Shown: positions 8,517 through 18,348 of the stretch, one piece after another
Layout of the letters: the number at the start of each line of letters is the position of its first letter
Position numbering within the stretch: position 1 is the first letter of the stretch
From: Gammaproteobacteria bacterium
GTDB taxonomy: Bacteria > Pseudomonadota > Gammaproteobacteria > Pseudomonadales > Cellvibrionaceae
NCBI GenBank assembly: GCA_004172865.1
Contig: SEBV01000004.1
Location: forward strand, 161,726-225,725
Length of the DNA stretch: 64,000 nt
Direction of reading: 5' to 3'
Notes under the pieces: generated by a model
Seen by the model: only the letters and a program-made list of their open reading frames with translations
Database searches by the model: none
Told to the model about the DNA's origin: nothing
Position numbers and translations under genes: made by a program

Positions 8517-10319
8517 TTAATTCGTTGGCGCGAGACGACGGCGGGATTCAAAAATGGAATTACCACCCATTTTTTTGGCATTGTGTTTTGCGTCCGCCAA
8601 TAGCAGGGAAACATGATGATGTGTTGTACAGGAAGTTGCATCAGGCGAAACGCAGCCTATCGCCAGCGTTAAAGCGCCGAAGCGTTGGCGAGCTCCGTTG
8701 CGATCATGGCTCCAATAATCCGTTTCGGTATGAGGGATTAATTCTAGGTAAGCCGCGGCGAAATCTTTAAATATTTGCTCGCAGCTCTCTCTCCAATTTT
8801 TGCTACGAAAAATCACGATAAAATCGTCGCCGCCGACATGCCCCACAAAATCTTGTTCCGCATCAATATGACGGCACAAAATATTGCTCAGGCGCATAAT
8901 AATTTCGTCACCAAAACCGTAGCCAAAAGCATCGTTAAAAGGCTTGAAATGATTTATATCCACATAGGCGACTACCATTTCTTCCTTTGTATGCAGAAGA
9001 TGATCTATGTGTTCATAAGGCGGTACATTTCCCGGCAATTGCGTGAGCGGGTTACTGTACTTTGCTGCGCGCAATTTTTCTTCCGTGATGCAACGCAATA
9101 ACTGGCGAATTTTACCGACACCGGAATATTTGCCGTCGCGGCTGACAATAAAATCCACACCGAGATTTTGATTTGGATCTTCCGTAATCAACTGCCCTAC
9201 TTTTTTAAGTTCGCAGGAAATATCGACCGTCAGCGACATAGAACTAATAAATTCAGCGATAGATTTCTTTGCATAGAGGTCATGGGCAAAGGGTCGTGCA
9301 AACACATTCAATAATTCTGAACGGCTGACCATACCCAACGGCATTTCACCATCCACGACAGGCACACAACTTAGGCGAACATCATCGCGAAACATTTTAA
9401 CCACGGCTTCAGCATTGGTCGTGGATGCAATCACATCAACTTTCACCATAATTTCGCCGACGGTGCGACGAAAAACATCGTGATTACCAAAGCGTTGCCG
9501 CTGCGGAAATGCAGCGATATGAGCTGGGAAATCGGTGATAGGTGCGGCAGTAGGTCGCGCCAAATAAAAGCCCTGAACGTTTTCAATACCCATTGAAACC
9601 AGAGTATGTAATTCATCTTCCGTTTCAATGCCTTCAGCGATAACTTTATTGCCCATGCGGTTTGCAATATCGAGCATAGCGCGCACAAACTCACGTTTAA
9701 CCGGGTCGGCATCTATACCACTGATAAAATGACGATCAATTTTCACGTAGTCTGGGCACAACTCGCTCCAAACACGCAAGCCGGCATAGCCAGCACCTAG
9801 ATCATCCAAAGCAATTGCAAAACCCTGACGCTTGAAATGTTCTGATGCAGCACGCAAAAGATCAAATTGATCCAGAGGCTGGCTTTCAGTGAGTTCAAAT
9901 ACAACACGTTCAGGACTTAAGCCGACGCGCTGTAAAATTTCGCGTGTGACTCCATCGCGATATTGGCTGTCAGTAAAGCTCAGCGGCGTCATATTTAAAA
10001 ATAATTTTCCTCCGAGCTTTAATTTTACAAATTTTTCACACGAAGCCGCGCGGCAAGCAAACTCCAAAGCTGCTAATTGTTTGGTGCTGCGCGCCGTTGA
10101 AAATAATTGATCGGGCGTTCGTAAAGGGCTGTTCTCGGGTCCGCGAATCAGGGCTTCGTAACCTAGAATACGGCGACTATCCAGCGCAATAATTGGCTGG
10201 AATACCGGTGTAAGCAAGCGCAATTCGATAATTCGTTGCAGTTCCGCTTGCAGGTGAGAATCAGAATAAATGCTGGTTGGTTGTTGGATGTTTAGATGGA
10301 AGCTCGTCATAATGACCAT
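8517..10319 (-). CDS. EAL-CBS-GGDEF cyclic-di-GMP protein
   Basis: About 600 residues. The N-terminal EAL domain keeps the catalytic signatures YEALIRG, FELTESQ, ALDDLGAGYAGLR, KIDRHFI, AEGIETEDE and QGFYLARP, so phosphodiesterase activity is likely. Two CBS motifs follow (VKVDVIASTTNAEAVVKMFRD, CVPVVDGEMPLGMVSR). The C-terminal GGDEF domain has VGGDDF and AYVDINHFKPFNDAFGY, with no RxxD inhibitory site at the usual spacing. Two ATGs at 10319 and 10310 are possible starts. A TTG at 10409 would add an unconvincing extension. No clear ribosome site. It could be bifunctional, with the CBS pair as nucleotide sensor. Confidence 0.88.
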   Translation of the reverse strand: MVIMTSFHLNIQQPTSIYSDSHLQAELQRIIELRLLTPVFQPIIALDSRRILGYEALIRGPENSPLRTPDQLFSTARSTKQLAALEFACRAASCEKFVKLKLGGKLFLNMTPLSFTDSQYRDGVTREILQRVGLSPERVVFELTESQPLDQFDLLRAASEHFKRQGFAIALDDLGAGYAGLRVWSELCPDYVKIDRHFISGIDADPVKREFVRAMLDIANRMGNKVIAEGIETEDELHTLVSMGIENVQGFYLARPTAAPITDFPAHIAAFPQRQRFGNHDVFRRTVGEIMVKVDVIASTTNAEAVVKMFRDDVRLSCVPVVDGEMPLGMVSRSELLNVFARPFAHDLYAKKSIAEFISSMSLTVDISCELKKVGQLITEDPNQNLGVDFIVSRDGKYSGVGKIRQLLRCITEEKLRAAKYSNPLTQLPGNVPPYEHIDHLLHTKEEMVVAYVDINHFKPFNDAFGYGFGDEIIMRLSNILCRHIDAEQDFVGHVGGDDFIVIFRSKNWRESCEQIFKDFAAAYLELIPHTETDYWSHDRNGARQRFGALTLAIGCVSPDATSCTTHHHVSLLLADAKHNAKKMGGNSIFESRRRLAPTN

Positions 10320-10457
10320 AATCGGTTGCAAGTGTGACACGGCGATGACGCTAGTAAAAAAAGCAGCTAGATTCAACAAATTTGTCGCTCTAGTACCCGA
10401 CAGGTACAATATCTAATCAAGCCCGTATCCTGGCCATTTCATTTGCAAATAGATCTC

Positions 10458-11192
10458 ATGCCAAATCAAACAACAGACAGTCTTTACGCCAACCCGCTGC
10501 AACAAGTAAACGCATTTGCCTTCGACGAAGTTGTGGTCAATGTCTTTCCTGACATGATCAAACGCTCGGTTCCAGGCTATGCCACCATCATTAATATGAT
10601 TGGCAATCTCGCTGAACGTTACGCACAACCGGATAGTTTTTGTTACGACCTTGGTTGTTCCCTTGGCGCTGCAACGCTTGCGATGCGCCATCGAATTCAG
10701 GCTGCAAATTGCAGCATTATCGGTGTAGATAATTCTGAGGCTATGATTGCGCGCTGCCAGCAAGTCATCGCCGCCGATAGCGCTGAAATTGATGTAGCGT
10801 TGCACTGTGCGGATTTGTGCGAATTCCCAATCAATAACGCATCGGTAACGGTGCTTAATTTCACGTTGCAATTTATATCGTTGGAAAAACGTGCTGCGAT
10901 TTTGCGCAAAATTTACGAGGGATTGAAACCTAACGGGGTTTTGATTCTCTCTGAAAAACTAGCGTTTGATGACGAACAACATCAGGCACTAATGATTGAG
11001 CTGCACCACAATTTCAAACGCGCAAATGGTTACAGCGATTTGGAAATTGCGCAAAAGCGCAGTGCTATTGAAAATGTTCTTATTCCCGAAACTCTCGCTA
11101 CCCATCGTAACCGCTTAAAAGATGCCGGTTTTGCGAGCGTAGATGTTTGGTTTCAATGTTTTAATTTCGCGTCGATAATTGCCATCAAATGA
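10458..11192 (+). CDS. cmoA: Carboxy-S-adenosyl-L-methionine synthase CmoA
   Basis: Makes carboxy-SAM from SAM and prephenate, the donor used by CmoB for cmo5U34 in tRNA. The 244-residue protein matches E. coli CmoA along its length: [24 protein letters not shown], the SAM loop [47 protein letters not shown] and [10 protein letters not shown] chose the ATG at 10458; an in-frame TTG 15 bases upstream has no support. The stop overlaps the cmoB start as ATGA, indicating translational coupling. Confidence 0.96.
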   Translation: MPNQTTDSLYANPLQQVNAFAFDEVVVNVFPDMIKRSVPGYATIINMIGNLAERYAQPDSFCYDLGCSLGAATLAMRHRIQAANCSIIGVDNSEAMIARCQQVIAADSAEIDVALHCADLCEFPINNASVTVLNFTLQFISLEKRAAILRKIYEGLKPNGVLILSEKLAFDDEQHQALMIELHHNFKRANGYSDLEIAQKRSAIENVLIPETLATHRNRLKDAGFASVDVWFQCFNFASIIAIK

Positions 11193-12160
11193 TTAATTAC
11201 AGTGATTTACTTGCCTATTTGCCAGAAAGCCCATTGCAATCCTGGAGCGAAACGCTGCCGCAACAAATTGCAGATGGCTTGTGCGAAAAACGTTTCGGTG
11301 ATTTGCCGACCTGGAAAAATGCTCTTGCTCAATTGCCTGCAATTAACAGCAGCAACAATAATTTTCTGGATAAAGTTGAGATAGGCGTCGCAACAGATTG
11401 TGACGATGAAACAAGCGCGCAATTGCGTAAAACGCTCGAAGCGTTAATTCCCTGGCGCAAAGGTCCGTACTGGGTTCACGGAATTCATATAGATACTGAA
11501 TGGCGTTCAGATTGGAAATGGGATCGTGTTATCCCGCATTTGGCGCCACTAAAAAATCGCCTGATTTTAGATGTTGGTTGCGGCAACGGATATCACTGTT
11601 GGCGCATGCTCGGTGAAGGTGCCCAACGCGTTATTGGAATAGATCCATCGCCACGCTTTGTGGTGCAGTTTCATATGATTAAGCAGCTTGCGAGCGGTAA
11701 CTATCCAATTGATGTTCTACCTGTTGGCATCGAAGAGTTGCCAGCAAAACTGCAAGCATTTGATACTGTGTTTTCAATGGGGGTTTTTTATCACCGCAAA
11801 TCTCCTATGGATCATTTGCGTGAATTGAAAGAAGCATTACGTCCCGGCGGCCAACTGGTATTGGAAACATTGGTTATTGAGGGTGCGCTTGGAGATGTAC
11901 TAGTGCCTGAGGGTCGTTATGCCATGATGAACAACGTATGGTTTTTACCGAGCTGCGAAACTATGTTGAGCTGGTTACGCAAAATGGGATTTAACAATCC
12001 GCGAGTTGTAGATGTTTGCACCACATCCACCGAAGAGCAACGCTCGACCCATTGGATGAAATTTCATTCTCTCCCTGAATTTCTCCATCCAGAAAATTCA
12101 ACACTTACTGCTGAGGGCCACCCTGCCCCAATTCGTGCTGTGTTTGTAGCTGAAGCGTAA
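11189..12160 (+). CDS. cmoB: tRNA U34 carboxymethyltransferase CmoB
   Basis: Transfers the carboxymethyl group of carboxy-SAM to 5-hydroxyuridine at tRNA position 34, giving cmo5U and widening decoding of family boxes. The 323 residues include the conserved [25 protein letters not shown] block before the Rossmann SAM site [19 protein letters not shown], then [11 protein letters not shown] and [12 protein letters not shown], all diagnostic of CmoB. Length equals the E. coli enzyme (323). It overlaps cmoA by four bases and converges on sulA. Confidence 0.96.
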   Translation: MINYSDLLAYLPESPLQSWSETLPQQIADGLCEKRFGDLPTWKNALAQLPAINSSNNNFLDKVEIGVATDCDDETSAQLRKTLEALIPWRKGPYWVHGIHIDTEWRSDWKWDRVIPHLAPLKNRLILDVGCGNGYHCWRMLGEGAQRVIGIDPSPRFVVQFHMIKQLASGNYPIDVLPVGIEELPAKLQAFDTVFSMGVFYHRKSPMDHLRELKEALRPGGQLVLETLVIEGALGDVLVPEGRYAMMNNVWFLPSCETMLSWLRKMGFNNPRVVDVCTTSTEEQRSTHWMKFHSLPEFLHPENSTLTAEGHPAPIRAVFVAEA

Positions 12161-12188
12161 ACACAACTAACAAAATAACTAGCTGTAA

Positions 12189-12602
12189 TTATCTAACCCG
12201 CAACAACAAACCCTGACATTGACCTTGTTGAGCAGCATTTTCCAGCTGCTTAAATTCTTTCTCAGTCAATTTGCCGGGGCTGGCAATAACAGTGTGGCTA
12301 TTGCCCTCTGCCAAAGCTTGCCACGTAATACGCAAACGGCTTTCTTCATCGCTACAATGAACTAAACGCACGAAACTGGTATCCACACCAAAAGATTCCA
12401 AAAACTCGCGCGACATATGCTGCGGAGCAATCCATGTAACCCAGCGGTTAACACAGCTTTTTGTGAGGAACGCGATCATCGGCATAATAAGCGCAGCTTG
12501 CTCTGGCGATGAATTGGCTATAATTAATTCTGTAATCCCACTAACTTGCGTTGCGTGTTGATTACTTTGGTATTGCGTTTGAGCTTTACGAATTCTATTC
12601 AC
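12189..12602 (-). CDS. sulA: SOS cell-division inhibitor SulA
   Basis: 137 residues matching the SulA/RecA-like fold family. The conserved C-terminal half reads [46 protein letters not shown]. SulA binds FtsZ and blocks Z-ring assembly during the SOS response. The GTG start at 12602 lies inside the end of lexA (8-base overlap), so the two are a translationally coupled operon under the lexA SOS boxes. This lexA-sulA arrangement is the one known from Pseudomonas rather than the separate genes of enterics. Confidence 0.88.
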   Translation of the reverse strand: MNRIRKAQTQYQSNQHATQVSGITELIIANSSPEQAALIMPMIAFLTKSCVNRWVTWIAPQHMSREFLESFGVDTSFVRLVHCSDEESRLRITWQALAEGNSHTVIASPGKLTEKEFKQLENAAQQGQCQGLLLRVR

Positions 12603-13203
12603 GACGAATCACTCCTACACTGAGACCTTCAACGGTAAAATCCTGATCAGTTAAATCCACTCGAATAACATCAAAATCCGGGTTCTCTGGACACAATTCA
12701 ACTTGTGAACGATTGCCAATACGCTTGTAGCGTTTAACTGTAACTTCTTCACCAATTCGCGCCACCACAATTTGGCCACTGCGAACTTGATCGGTGCGAT
12801 GCACGGCTAATAAATCACCATCTAAAATTCCGGCATCTTTCATACTCATGCCGTTAACACGTAATAAATAATCGGCTGACGGTGAGAAAAAACTGGGGGG
12901 AATATCGCAGTAATCTTCGATGTGTTCTTGCGCGAGGATTGGGTTCCCAGCAGCAACACGGCCAATAATCGGAATACCTTCGCTTACGGGTTCAGATATC
13001 AACCGAATGCCGCGCGATGCTCCAGGAACAATTTCAATCGCGCCTTTTTTCGCAAGGGCTTTGATATGTTCTTCAGCAGCGTTGGGAGATTTATAACCAA
13101 GGATTCGCGCTATTTCTGCACGTGTAGGCGGGTAGCCTGTTTCTTCGGCATAAGTTTTTATAAGCTGTAAAACTTGTTCCTGGCGCGACGTAAGATTGTA
13201 CAT
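12595..13203 (-). CDS. lexA: LexA repressor
   Basis: 202-residue SOS repressor. The winged-helix DNA-binding domain is residues 1-70 ([28 protein letters not shown]). Self-cleavage is at Ala85-Gly86 in GRVAAGNPI. The catalytic dyad is Ser120 (NGMSMKD) and Lys157 (EVTVKRY), each one position beyond E. coli numbering (A84-G85, S119, K156). Upstream lie a perfect SOS box and a degenerate second one, giving autoregulation. It is followed by, and overlaps, sulA. Confidence 0.97.
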   Translation of the reverse strand: MYNLTSRQEQVLQLIKTYAEETGYPPTRAEIARILGYKSPNAAEEHIKALAKKGAIEIVPGASRGIRLISEPVSEGIPIIGRVAAGNPILAQEHIEDYCDIPPSFFSPSADYLLRVNGMSMKDAGILDGDLLAVHRTDQVRSGQIVVARIGEEVTVKRYKRIGNRSQVELCPENPDFDVIRVDLTDQDFTVEGLSVGVIRRE

Positions 13204-13220
13204 TGAATAATCCCGTTTAT

Positions 13221-13236
13221 CTGTTTGTTTATACAG
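13221..13236 (-). promoter_or_regulatory. LexA operator (SOS box 1) of lexA-sulA
   Basis: On the minus strand CTGT-ATAAACAA-ACAG, a perfect CTGT-N8-ACAG palindrome preceded by TA, as in the consensus TACTGTATA. It lies 18 bases upstream of the lexA start codon, downstream of the promoter -10. Confidence 0.93.
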
Positions 13237-13239
13237 TAA

Positions 13240-13272
13240 TTGGGATTATATACAGTATTTGTTCGCTTGCAA
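13240..13272 (-). promoter_or_regulatory. lexA promoter with degenerate SOS box 2
   Basis: On the minus strand a -35-like TTGCAA (13267-13272), a 16-base spacer and a perfect -10 TATAAT (13245-13250). The half-site CTGTATATAATCCCAA (13240-13255) overlaps the -10. It keeps only the CTGT arm of the SOS consensus, so it is probably a weak second LexA site, comparable to the two-box E. coli lexA operator. Confidence 0.7.
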
Positions 13273-13315
13273 CAAGTTTTTTCTGAGCTCTCTTTGAAGG
13301 GTAAAAAAATAGCGA

Positions 13316-14632
13316 TCAGCCGTCCAGCCCGCGCTTTATAGCATCTGAATTCGGACGAACTACAAAATAAAGAATAACGATTACGGTGAGGATTGCGCCA
13401 GCCACTTTAAATTCTTCAATTTTGGCGTAGGACAACATTAACGCGCAGACCAACGCGCCGAGCACGGGAATGACGTAGGGAATTTCAAATCGCCCTTCGG
13501 GTTCACCTTTGCGATGTTTAAGCACTACAAGCGCAACGTTTACCACCATAAAACAAAGTAGCAATAGCACGCTTGTCGCGCGCGCCAGTGAGGCGATATT
13601 TCCCGTCAACGCAAGCACCAACATAAATCCCAACACCGCCAGCGATGAAACATATGGCGTACGCCGACGATTTACGTTAGCGAGAACCTTAGGCATTAAG
13701 CCTTGGTTCGCCATGCCATAAATAAGACGCGAGCCCATAATAAAATTCAGCAGCGCGGTGTTTGCCACGGCAAACATCGCAATAAAAGCAAAGGCGATAG
13801 GTGGAAACCAGGGCGCTGCGCGTTTGACAACATCAACTAACGGCGCAGATGAAGCTGCGAGTTCTGCTGCGGGAATTACTGAAACTGCGACCAGAGAAAT
13901 CGTAATGTAAATAATTGAAGCGATAAGCACTGAAAATAAAATTCCTTTAGGCATATTTGATTCAGGATTTTTCACTTCTTCACTTACGTTGATAATATCT
14001 TCGAATCCCACAAAGGAATAAAAAGTTAATACTGCACCCGAAAGAATTAAAGAAAATGTTAAATCACCTGCAGGATTTACAACGGTCACTGCACTCGTGT
14101 AATCAACTGTGCCCAAAAATTTCGCGCCTATTACGATAACAAGCAACAAGCCACCCAGCTCAATCCCGGTGCACAACATATTCATCCACATGGATTCACG
14201 AATGCCGCGAATCACAACGCCTGCTATTACAAGGCAAAATGCGATTACCACTAAATCTACCGGAACCGCTGAAACAAGCGATGTAAAGTAACCAGCGAAT
14301 GCACGGCTGCCAGCGGCCATTGAGGTTACACCGGATGAAAGCGCCGCAAGGCCAATAACGTAAGCGAGAAAGTTACTTTTGAAGGCGTGATGAGTAAAGA
14401 AAGAAGCTCCGCCTGCGCGCGGATAACGTGAACCCAGTGATGCGTATGAAAGCCCGGTTAAACCGGCGGCGATCATACTGGCGAGAAACGCCATCCAAAT
14501 CGCATTCCCCATTTCACCTGCGGCTTTGCCAATAAGCCCATAAATGCCCGCACCGAGAATGTCGCCAACCCCGTAAACAATTAATGCGAATAATCCGATA
14601 TGGCGATTTAATTTTTGCGGTTGATCAGTCAT
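13316..14632 (-). CDS. APC-family amino-acid permease
   Basis: 438-residue inner-membrane protein with about 12 hydrophobic segments. The N-terminal YGVGDILGAGIYGLIGKAAGEMG is the glycine-rich TM1 signature of the APC superfamily. SFVGFEDIINVSEEVKNPESNMPKGI is the conserved loop after TM6. It most resembles the cationic/neutral amino-acid transporter subgroup, but the substrate cannot be read from sequence. It stands alone, downstream of lexA on the same strand of the map but transcribed from its own region. Confidence 0.88.
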   Translation of the reverse strand: MTDQPQKLNRHIGLFALIVYGVGDILGAGIYGLIGKAAGEMGNAIWMAFLASMIAAGLTGLSYASLGSRYPRAGGASFFTHHAFKSNFLAYVIGLAALSSGVTSMAAGSRAFAGYFTSLVSAVPVDLVVIAFCLVIAGVVIRGIRESMWMNMLCTGIELGGLLLVIVIGAKFLGTVDYTSAVTVVNPAGDLTFSLILSGAVLTFYSFVGFEDIINVSEEVKNPESNMPKGILFSVLIASIIYITISLVAVSVIPAAELAASSAPLVDVVKRAAPWFPPIAFAFIAMFAVANTALLNFIMGSRLIYGMANQGLMPKVLANVNRRRTPYVSSLAVLGFMLVLALTGNIASLARATSVLLLLCFMVVNVALVVLKHRKGEPEGRFEIPYVIPVLGALVCALMLSYAKIEEFKVAGAILTVIVILYFVVRPNSDAIKRGLDG

Positions 14633-14810
14633 GAGACGCGCCCATAAAAAACTGAAACGAAATAAGGAGATTCAGATATACCAATCATTTACCAAAAAGT
14701 AGTAAACGCCAAAAAAAATTTAAATCATCTGCATCTATATTAATGAGTCGAAAGTACCACGATGAGTGGCACTAAGGAAGCAGCAATGCCATAGCTGGCA
14801 TCTTAGAAAT

Positions 14811-15353
14811 CTAATCGTTGATATTATGGAGCGGAGTATCCAAACCAAATTCCGCATGAATTTGCGCGCACCAGCGATCCAAACGCTCAGCGGTAAGATG
14901 CTCTTGTTGGTCTTCATCCAACGCCAAACCCACAAATTTATTGGCGCCTGAGATTTCTGCTTTGGACGCATCAAACTCATAACCTTCCGTAGACCAGTAG
15001 CCGATAATTTTTGAGCAGGTTCGCGCGACAACTTCATGCAGCATGCCCATAGCATCGAGATAATAGTCGCCGTAACCGAACTGATCGCCAAGACCGAAGA
15101 GCGCAACAGTTTTCCCAGAGAAATCTACCTCGCTTACGTCATTCCAGAACTCTTCCCAATCGGATTGAATTTGGCCGAAATCCCACGTGGGAATTCCTAA
15201 AATAATCTTATCGTAGTTAATGAAATCTTGTTGCGTCACGTCTGCAACATCGAGCACATCCAACACATTTGCACCGAAACGTTTTTGAATTCTGTAAGCG
15301 ATACGTTCGCTATTACCTTCATCACTTCCAAAAAATAGACCTATGCTCGCCAC
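14811..15353 (-). CDS. Long-chain flavodoxin
   Basis: FMN-binding electron carrier. The phosphate loop is IGLFFGSDEGNSERIA. The isoalloxazine-binding regions are LGIPTWDFGQIQSDWEEFW and ALFGLGDQFGYGDYYLDAMG, and the inserted loop of the long-chain class follows. The start is the GTG at 15353, which has TTGAGG seven bases upstream; a further in-frame extension upstream has no ribosome site and would spoil the first beta strand. This gives 180 residues, the usual length (about 175). Divergent from cpxR. Confidence 0.9.
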   Translation of the reverse strand: MASIGLFFGSDEGNSERIAYRIQKRFGANVLDVLDVADVTQQDFINYDKIILGIPTWDFGQIQSDWEEFWNDVSEVDFSGKTVALFGLGDQFGYGDYYLDAMGMLHEVVARTCSKIIGYWSTEGYEFDASKAEISGANKFVGLALDEDQQEHLTAERLDRWCAQIHAEFGLDTPLHNIND

Positions 15354-15591
15354 AATTACCTCAAACGAAATACCAAGAAGGCGCAATTTTCCCAACATCA
15401 GCTTTTATAAGCAAGGATCTGTACGAATAACAGTCACGTAAATACCGAGATATCTCACTCTACAAATTGTTGTGGAATAAATTTCACTGCGATGTTTGTT
15501 AAGAAGGGTTAAACAGCTACAATTTCAATGACACCAAATAGTTGCTATTGCACACTTGACGCATAAATTCTTCTAACAGTGATGAAAGCCC

Positions 15592-16290
15592 ATGAATAAA
15601 CTCTTGCTCATCGATGATGACAAAGAGCTGAGCCAATTACTCAGCGAATATTTAACAACTGAAGGCTTCGAACTTGCGGTAGCCTATGACGGCGAAGTTG
15701 GCGTTAAACTCGCTACTAGCGAGCAATTTGCAGCCATAGTGTTGGATGTAATGCTGCCAATTTATAACGGTTTTGAAGTGCTTAAAATTTTACGTAAAAC
15801 CCACCAGACACCAGTGCTCATGCTCACCGCGAAAGGCGATACGGTTGACCGTGTAATTGGCCTTGAAATTGGTGCGGATGATTATTTGCCAAAGCCGTGC
15901 GACCCGCGCGAATTAGTTGCACGTATTCGCGCGATTTTGCGCCGTTCGCACAACAACGAACCAACGACTGCCAAACTCGAAAAAATTACTTCAGGCCCAC
16001 TGGTTTTGCATTTGGGCAGCCGACATGTTACCTGGGCGAACACCGAAATTATTTTAACGGGCACAGAATTTAGCGTGTTGGAAATTTTAGTGCGACAAGC
16101 AGGCCAAGTGATTAGCAAAGATGATATGACTGAGCAGGCACTGAATCGTAAACTCACACCTTATGATCGCAGTATTGATGTTCACGTCAGCAATATTCGC
16201 AAAAAACTCACCGCTGCCGGTGCGAACAAAGAATTAATTATTAACGTACGTGGTGCGGGCTACATGCTCACCTTGCACGAAGAAAAATAA
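15592..16290 (+). CDS. cpxR: Envelope-stress response regulator CpxR
   Basis: 232-residue OmpR-family regulator. The receiver has acidic LLIDDDKEL, phospho-acceptor D52 in VLDVMLPIYNG and Lys in YLPKPCDPRELVARIRAILRRS. The winged helix has LTGTEFSVLEILVRQAG, NRKLTPYDRSIDVHVSNIRKKL and VRGAGYML. The sequence tracks E. coli CpxR closely (HQTPVLMLTAKG, GLEIGADDYLPKP). The cognate kinase starts six bases after the stop. No clear pair of GTAAA-type CpxR boxes was found upstream, so autoregulation is not shown. Confidence 0.92.
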   Translation: MNKLLLIDDDKELSQLLSEYLTTEGFELAVAYDGEVGVKLATSEQFAAIVLDVMLPIYNGFEVLKILRKTHQTPVLMLTAKGDTVDRVIGLEIGADDYLPKPCDPRELVARIRAILRRSHNNEPTTAKLEKITSGPLVLHLGSRHVTWANTEIILTGTEFSVLEILVRQAGQVISKDDMTEQALNRKLTPYDRSIDVHVSNIRKKLTAAGANKELIINVRGAGYMLTLHEEK

Positions 16291-16296
16291 TTCAGC

Positions 16297-17706
16297 ATGA
16301 CGCGGTTATATCTCAAAATATTTTTAACATTTTGGTTAATAACCGCCACTATCATCGTCGGAACCAATGTGGTTGTACATTGGTTTGACATGACTCCCGA
16401 TGGCAATTTACAAAACGCCCATTTAAATCATGACGATGAGCCTGCGAAGCGTTTGCTGTTTCAAATGGCAGGCAGCATTATTAATCGTAACGCTGCAGAC
16501 ATCCGCAAAGATATCCGCGCTCTTCCCGCTTGGTCATCACCTTTTATTTTTGCGCTCGATAACGATAATCAAGATGTATTAAATCGCTTGTTACCGCCCG
16601 GCGTTTTGATGATGGCCGAGCAGCTCAACAGTAAACATCCCTACGAAAAAATTCAGGACCGCAACCGAAAATTATTTGGTCGCTATATCACCTTGAATGA
16701 TGGCGACGTCATTAAATTAATTACTATATCTGATGGACTTGATGAAGGCCCAGACCGCGATATTATTTGGGAATTATTTATCAATAATATTTGGCCGTTA
16801 TTATTGGTATCTATTTTAGTAAGCGGAAGCGCGTGCTTTTTATTAGCAAGACATTTCACTTCAAGTATTAAGCGATTACAGGAAACCATCCAACGCGTTT
16901 CTCGCGGTGACTTGAGTGCGCGCGTTAGCAAACATTTCACCGGCAGAAAAGATGAAATTGCATCGCTCGGTCACGACTTCGACCACATGACGGCGCGGCT
17001 TGAAAAAGCCATGCTCGAACAAAAGCGTCTAATTAAAGATGTTTCCCACGAATTGCGCACCCCACTTGCACGCTTGCAATTTGCATTAGCACTTGCACAG
17101 CAACGCAGTAAAGGCACAGTGGATAGTGAGCTGGATAAAATAAAACAAGCGGCGGATTATCTCGGCAACATTATTACCGAAATTCTTTCCTTGCCAGTGC
17201 ATGATCAACAGGGCTGGCAGCTGGATGACACGCTGGATTTAGTCGCGTTGCTTAGTAACATTAATGAAAACTACGAACAAATGGCCAGTGAAAAATCTAT
17301 TAAGATTAAATTTGCCAGTCATTTTGATGAGGCCTTGGTTGCCACTTACGGCAATATGTTGGTGGGTGTATTTGAAAATATTTTACGCAATGCCATTCAC
17401 TACACACCACCATTTGGAACCATCGAACTTGCACTAACCCGTAAAGAAAACGAAAATATTTTTTCAATTAGTGTTGCCGACTCAGGTACTGGCGTTCCCG
17501 ACGCAGCATTGAACGATATTTTCCAACCCTTCTTTCGTACCGACTCCGCCCGTGACCGCGAAAGTGGTGGTCACGGATTGGGTTTAGCTATAGCGCACCG
17601 TAGCGTTACCTTACATTACGGAAAAATCTGGGCTGAAAATAAACCGGAAGGCGGGTTAAAAATTACGGTGGAAATCCCCGCTTTACCGCCGCAAGATGAA
17701 GAGTGA
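16297..17706 (+). CDS. cpxA: Envelope-stress sensor kinase CpxA
   Basis: 469-residue inner-membrane histidine kinase. TM1 is about 7-27, a periplasmic sensor of about 130 residues follows, and TM2 is about 163-183. Then come HAMP (about 184-236), HisKA with His251 in DVSHELRTPLARLQ, and HATPase (NILRNAIHYTPP, DSGTGVPD, GGHGLGLAIA). FFRTDSARDRESGGHGLGLA is nearly identical to the CpxA signature. It responds to misfolded envelope proteins by phosphorylating CpxR. Six bases separate it from cpxR. Confidence 0.9.
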   Translation: MTRLYLKIFLTFWLITATIIVGTNVVVHWFDMTPDGNLQNAHLNHDDEPAKRLLFQMAGSIINRNAADIRKDIRALPAWSSPFIFALDNDNQDVLNRLLPPGVLMMAEQLNSKHPYEKIQDRNRKLFGRYITLNDGDVIKLITISDGLDEGPDRDIIWELFINNIWPLLLVSILVSGSACFLLARHFTSSIKRLQETIQRVSRGDLSARVSKHFTGRKDEIASLGHDFDHMTARLEKAMLEQKRLIKDVSHELRTPLARLQFALALAQQRSKGTVDSELDKIKQAADYLGNIITEILSLPVHDQQGWQLDDTLDLVALLSNINENYEQMASEKSIKIKFASHFDEALVATYGNMLVGVFENILRNAIHYTPPFGTIELALTRKENENIFSISVADSGTGVPDAALNDIFQPFFRTDSARDRESGGHGLGLAIAHRSVTLHYGKIWAENKPEGGLKITVEIPALPPQDEE

Positions 17707-17738
17707 AACTTTATCCGGCAACAATAATAAAATACAAA

Positions 17739-18206
17739 TTACTGCAAACTCACCGAACGCTTCGCCAAATAACTCTCATAGTCAGGAATAGTTCGCGCAC
17801 AAGTAGAATTAAAAAGTGGCGACGCAATTAAAAAGTCCGCTGAAATATAATTTGATGCAATCGGAATATTCCACACTGCGGCAATGCGCAATAAAGCTTT
17901 AACATCGGGATCATGGGGCATGGGTTCAAATGGGTCCCAAAAGAAAATCAGCACATCAACTTCACCCTGGCTGATAAGCGAACCCACTTGTTGGTCACCA
18001 CCCAGCGGGCCGCTAATTAATTTATTGATAGCCAAACCCGTTTCTTTTTCGATAATCATACCGGTAGTGCCGGTTGCGTAGAGCTTATGCTTGCTAAGTT
18101 CTGTTTTGTGTTCAAGACACCAGGCAACTATGTCTTGTTTTTTATTATCGTGAGCAATAAGCGCGATATTTTTTTTCGCGCCGAGCGTAACTTGTTTAAA
18201 GTCCAT
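17739..18206 (-). CDS. mgsA: Methylglyoxal synthase
   Basis: 155-residue cytoplasmic enzyme that turns dihydroxyacetone phosphate into methylglyoxal plus phosphate, a bypass of lower glycolysis. Family signatures are IALIAHDNKKQDIV, LYATGTTG, SGPLGGDQQVGSLIS, DVLIFFWDPFEPMPHDPDVKALLRIAAVWNIPIA and IPDYESYLAKR. The catalytic Asp lies in GGDQQ. Length equals E. coli MgsA (152). AGAGGG precedes the ATG. It converges on cpxA with only 32 bases between. Confidence 0.96.
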   Translation of the reverse strand: MDFKQVTLGAKKNIALIAHDNKKQDIVAWCLEHKTELSKHKLYATGTTGMIIEKETGLAINKLISGPLGGDQQVGSLISQGEVDVLIFFWDPFEPMPHDPDVKALLRIAAVWNIPIASNYISADFLIASPLFNSTCARTIPDYESYLAKRSVSLQ

Positions 18207-18273
18207 CAGGATTGCCCTCTATCAGTAATAAAATAAGTTGATGCAATTTAATAAACAGCTAAAAATCAGCCAT

Positions 18274-18309
18274 AAAAAAAGCCTTGGCAGAGTATAACCA
18301 AGGCTTTTC
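18274..18309 (-). terminator. Intrinsic terminator of htpG
   Basis: Stem AAAAGCCTTGG / CCAAGGCTTTT around a ten-base loop, about 40 bases after the htpG stop. On the minus strand the stem ends in seven T. It also separates htpG from mgsA, which continues in the same direction. Confidence 0.88.
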
Positions 18310-18348
18310 ATTATTCACAGCGTTTAAAAAAAGGCGGAATGATTAAAA

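Noticed and set aside
14735..15106. Minus-strand frame overlapping the flavodoxin gene
   Set aside because: Out-of-frame shadow of flavodoxin; composition is not protein-like.
15399..15591. CpxR-box search upstream of cpxR
   Set aside because: Only one GTAAA element is visible and the second half does not fall at the right spacing, so autoregulation is not claimed.
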